Shown here piece after piece: positions 62,256-64,000 of a stretch of 64,000 bases of DNA. The stretch is from Halobacteriovorax marinus SJ. Its GTDB lineage: Bacteria; Bdellovibrionota; Bacteriovoracia; Bacteriovoracales; Bacteriovoracaceae. Position numbers and translations under genes: made by a program. Location: assembly GCF_000210915.2 (NCBI RefSeq), contig NC_016620.1, forward strand, positions 2,604,001-2,668,000, given 5' to 3'. The number at the start of each line of letters is the position of its first letter. Positions within the stretch are counted from its first letter, which is position 1. Below the pieces are notes generated by a model. It saw only the letters and a list, made by a program, of their open reading frames with translations. It was not told where the DNA came from and ran no database searches.

Positions 62256-62617
62256 ATAAAAAAGTACGCTTTTATTATGAATCTGTTAAAAAAAAATTTA
62301 AACAGTTTATAAACTGATTTCGGTTTTAATTTAGAATTACTTTACAAAAAAATACATCACTAGTGAAACACACGATGAACATTAGTGTTTCACGTTTCGT
62401 TTTTTTGTTCATTACTAATTTTCAATAGAAATTTCATGTTTTTCTAAATTTCAGATTACATTTTTAAGAGGTGATTTTTTTTTAGAAAATATCTACTCTC
62501 ACCAAGAGAAAATGCGCAAAATATGCCCCTAAAGAGCACTAATAAGCACATATAGTTGGCATATTTTTAACTTTTTCTATCAAAATTATGCAGAAAATCT
62601 CATGAACTTAAAGATTT
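62256..62617. other. AT-rich spacer with an inverted repeat
   Basis: No gene is visible. GTGAAACAC (62363-62371) is repeated inverted as GTGTTTCAC at 62385-62393 with a 13-base gap. The remainder is T/A-rich runs. It is the longest non-coding stretch in the window. Confidence 0.45.
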
Positions 62618-64000
62618 TTATTCATCAGAAGAAGCGAGATCACTAATATATGGATATCCATGCCAAACTTCTTTAAATGATTCATTAAAATAATGCTCTT
62701 CTCTCCCTCTATCACTCTCACTAACAGCAATAAATGGATCTATAGTTTTAGCACTTTTAAAGTTTAACATTATTGGGTTATAAGCTCTTCTTCCCAACTC
62801 ACAAGAGACGAAATTTGGAGATTTTGTAGTACTTAAAGAGACATCATTCTTAAATTTCATACATTGATCTAGACATTCTCTTTCATTCTTAACATTAACC
62901 TTTTTTGTACCTATATATTTTGAAGTTCTACCACCAATTCTTGATAAATTTCCCATCGTACATTGAGGATTAGAGCTAAATCGAAGAAGTGTTTTATTAT
63001 TGACCCTTACTTCAATATCATAGAGTTCATCTTTCTTAAGGCGAAATCCATAATGATCAGCATATGCCTTCGCCCCACCTTTTTTACTATTCATTCCAAT
63101 TGATAAACAATCTTCCTCACTTTCAACAATAAACTCTCTTATAGGTTTTCTTGACCAATGATAGTTAAAGTAAGAACAATTTAAGTATGTTTTCTCTTCT
63201 TCTGAGTAGATTAAACTCTTAAATCCAAACATTGGATTAGCTATCATATTCGGTAACTCTCGACATTTGAAATTAGAGAGCTTCTTCTTCCCAAGCTTAG
63301 CTCTCTGCTCTTTACAGACATCTAAGCAATCTCTTGCACCCGAAGGTAAATCAAACTCTCTTACAGATCTCTTATGCCCACTTCTCTCATAAGATATTTC
63401 ACATTTTGGAGCTGAAATATCATACGGCTGTGGATACTTGGCAAATTTAGAAATAGTTAGTCTATGAGGAAGGGCCTTCGAAGACATTCTAGTGAAGGGA
63501 ACATTTCCTAAGTAGAAGATATACTCTTGCCATTTACTCGGATCCAATTCATATATATCTCTATTGGCCATAAAGCGGCATTCATTTCTGGTTTTACTCT
63601 TATAGCTCTTGCTCTTAAAAACTCTCTTATTTGAGCTTTGTAAATCCTTTAAGTTTGGATTTCTACGATCACTCGATGGAGTATATATAATGGAGTGACA
63701 CTCCCCTCTTATATACTCCAAGATAGGAGGTGGAAGTTGTCCTCCTCGACCTAATTCTTCAAAACCAAAAGACTTCCTTGCTGGATAATTACCAAGTTCA
63801 ACCAAACGTGCCTTATAGGCCTGCTCAAACTTTGTCATTCTTTCGAGACACTCTAGTTTCGTTGCAGCGCTAAATGGATATGGATTAAAGCTCTCAAAAT
63901 AGTAACTATCTTTTTGAACTCCAATAACTTGCTCTTTAAATGGAGTTCTTCCTTTTGGAAGTTTATTAAAACCTATATTACAGAGTATTTGGTGAGGAGT
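62618..64000 (-). CDS. Cysteine-rich repeat protein, N-terminus beyond the window
   Basis: The frame is open from the stop at 62618 to the right edge, past the first in-window ATG at 63838. The upstream codons continue to read like protein (GFNKLPKGRTPFKEQ ..., ECLER), so the gene is cut by the window. The visible part repeats a module of C-x3-C near C-L, then an F-x-S/K-x-C and an N-x-M-x-GFKS type ending (DCLDVCKEQ, ECLDQCMKF, DCLSIG). This resembles PAN/apple-like or other disulfide repeat domains. Probably secreted; the signal peptide would be outside. Adhesive function is inference. Confidence 0.7.
   Translation of the reverse strand, partial: TPHQILCNIGFNKLPKGRTPFKEQVIGVQKDSYYFESFNPYPFSAATKLECLERMTKFEQAYKARLVELGNYPARKSFGFEELGRGGQLPPPILEYIRGECHSIIYTPSSDRRNPNLKDLQSSNKRVFKSKSYKSKTRNECRFMANRDIYELDPSKWQEYIFYLGNVPFTRMSSKALPHRLTISKFAKYPQPYDISAPKCEISYERSGHKRSVREFDLPSGARDCLDVCKEQRAKLGKKKLSNFKCRELPNMIANPMFGFKSLIYSEEEKTYLNCSYFNYHWSRKPIREFIVESEEDCLSIGMNSKKGGAKAYADHYGFRLKKDELYDIEVRVNNKTLLRFSSNPQCTMGNLSRIGGRTSKYIGTKKVNVKNERECLDQCMKFKNDVSLSTTKSPNFVSCELGRRAYNPIMLNFKSAKTIDPFIAVSESDRGREEHYFNESFKEVWHGYPYISDLASSDE

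Noticed and set aside
62385-62400. Possible ParB parS site (TGTTTCACGT matches the first ten bases).
   Set aside because: The second half does not match (10 of 16 in total), and parS needs a contiguous palindrome.

Overview
The window is AT-rich and densely packed bacterial chromosome. It encodes a didermal bacterium: lipoproteins with lipoboxes, outer-membrane beta-barrels, a TonB-like protein and periplasmic sensors are all present. The gene style (many TTG/GTG starts, multi-domain chemotaxis proteins, PilZ protein, lysine/alanine histone-like protein, many unique cysteine-rich secreted proteins) best fits the Bdellovibrionota, and most likely a Bacteriovoracaceae / Halobacteriovorax-type predator. 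That assignment is inference from protein character; there is no rRNA here to confirm it.

Layout. 1-7.3 kb: housekeeping genes (apaG, a DUF2797 protein, an esterase, nth, lipB-lipA, yidD-dacB, a QueD-like enzyme). 7.3-13.2 kb: a MerR/B12-type LitR/CarH-like regulator diverging from a five-gene operon (SDR-SRPBCC fusion, lipocalin, DUF523-DUF1722, DNA photolyase, flavin reductase), which is the classic composition of a light/photo-oxidative stress regulon. The 60-base divergent promoter carries a perfect 11-bp inverted repeat. 13.3-23.1 kb: a secreted subtilisin whose start lies in a hairpin, a chemoreceptor-hemerythrin gene interrupted by one in-frame TAA, priA, cysS, pyrC-cdd and folE2. 23.2-33.2 kb: a lipoprotein of the exonuclease/phosphatase fold, then a chemotaxis cluster (cheA-cheW, a secreted Cache protein, a chemoreceptor, a CheR-REC-pseudoCheB fusion and a CheD-like-REC-CheB fusion) led by a FliA-like promoter.

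33.3-42.8 kb: tRNA-Val, gloA, lon, clpX-clpP, a peroxiredoxin, a DedA protein, a PilZ protein and a PIN-PhoH ATPase. 42.9-48.1 kb: envelope protein pair, aminotransferase-coaD-rsmD and an acidic hypothetical protein. 48.2-52.8 kb: the most obscure unit, a 36-codon small ORF overlapping a 945-residue protein that looks like an inactivated N6-methyltransferase plus a target-recognition-like tail, followed by a protein with a ChaN/EreA-like domain. 52.8-59.8 kb: a histidine-kinase-like membrane protein, a TonB-like protein, a sigma/anti-sigma-like pair, lipoproteins, a glutathione-synthetase-like enzyme, a predicted metallopeptidase and a beta-barrel. 59.9-64 kb: miaB, a histone-H1-like KKATKK protein, and a cysteine-rich repeat protein that runs off the right edge.

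The most interesting items are the light-response switch with a substituted B12-photoreceptor tryptophan, the pair of adaptation enzymes with fused degenerate partner domains, the nonsense codon in an otherwise intact receptor-hemerythrin, and the pseudo-methyltransferase operon.
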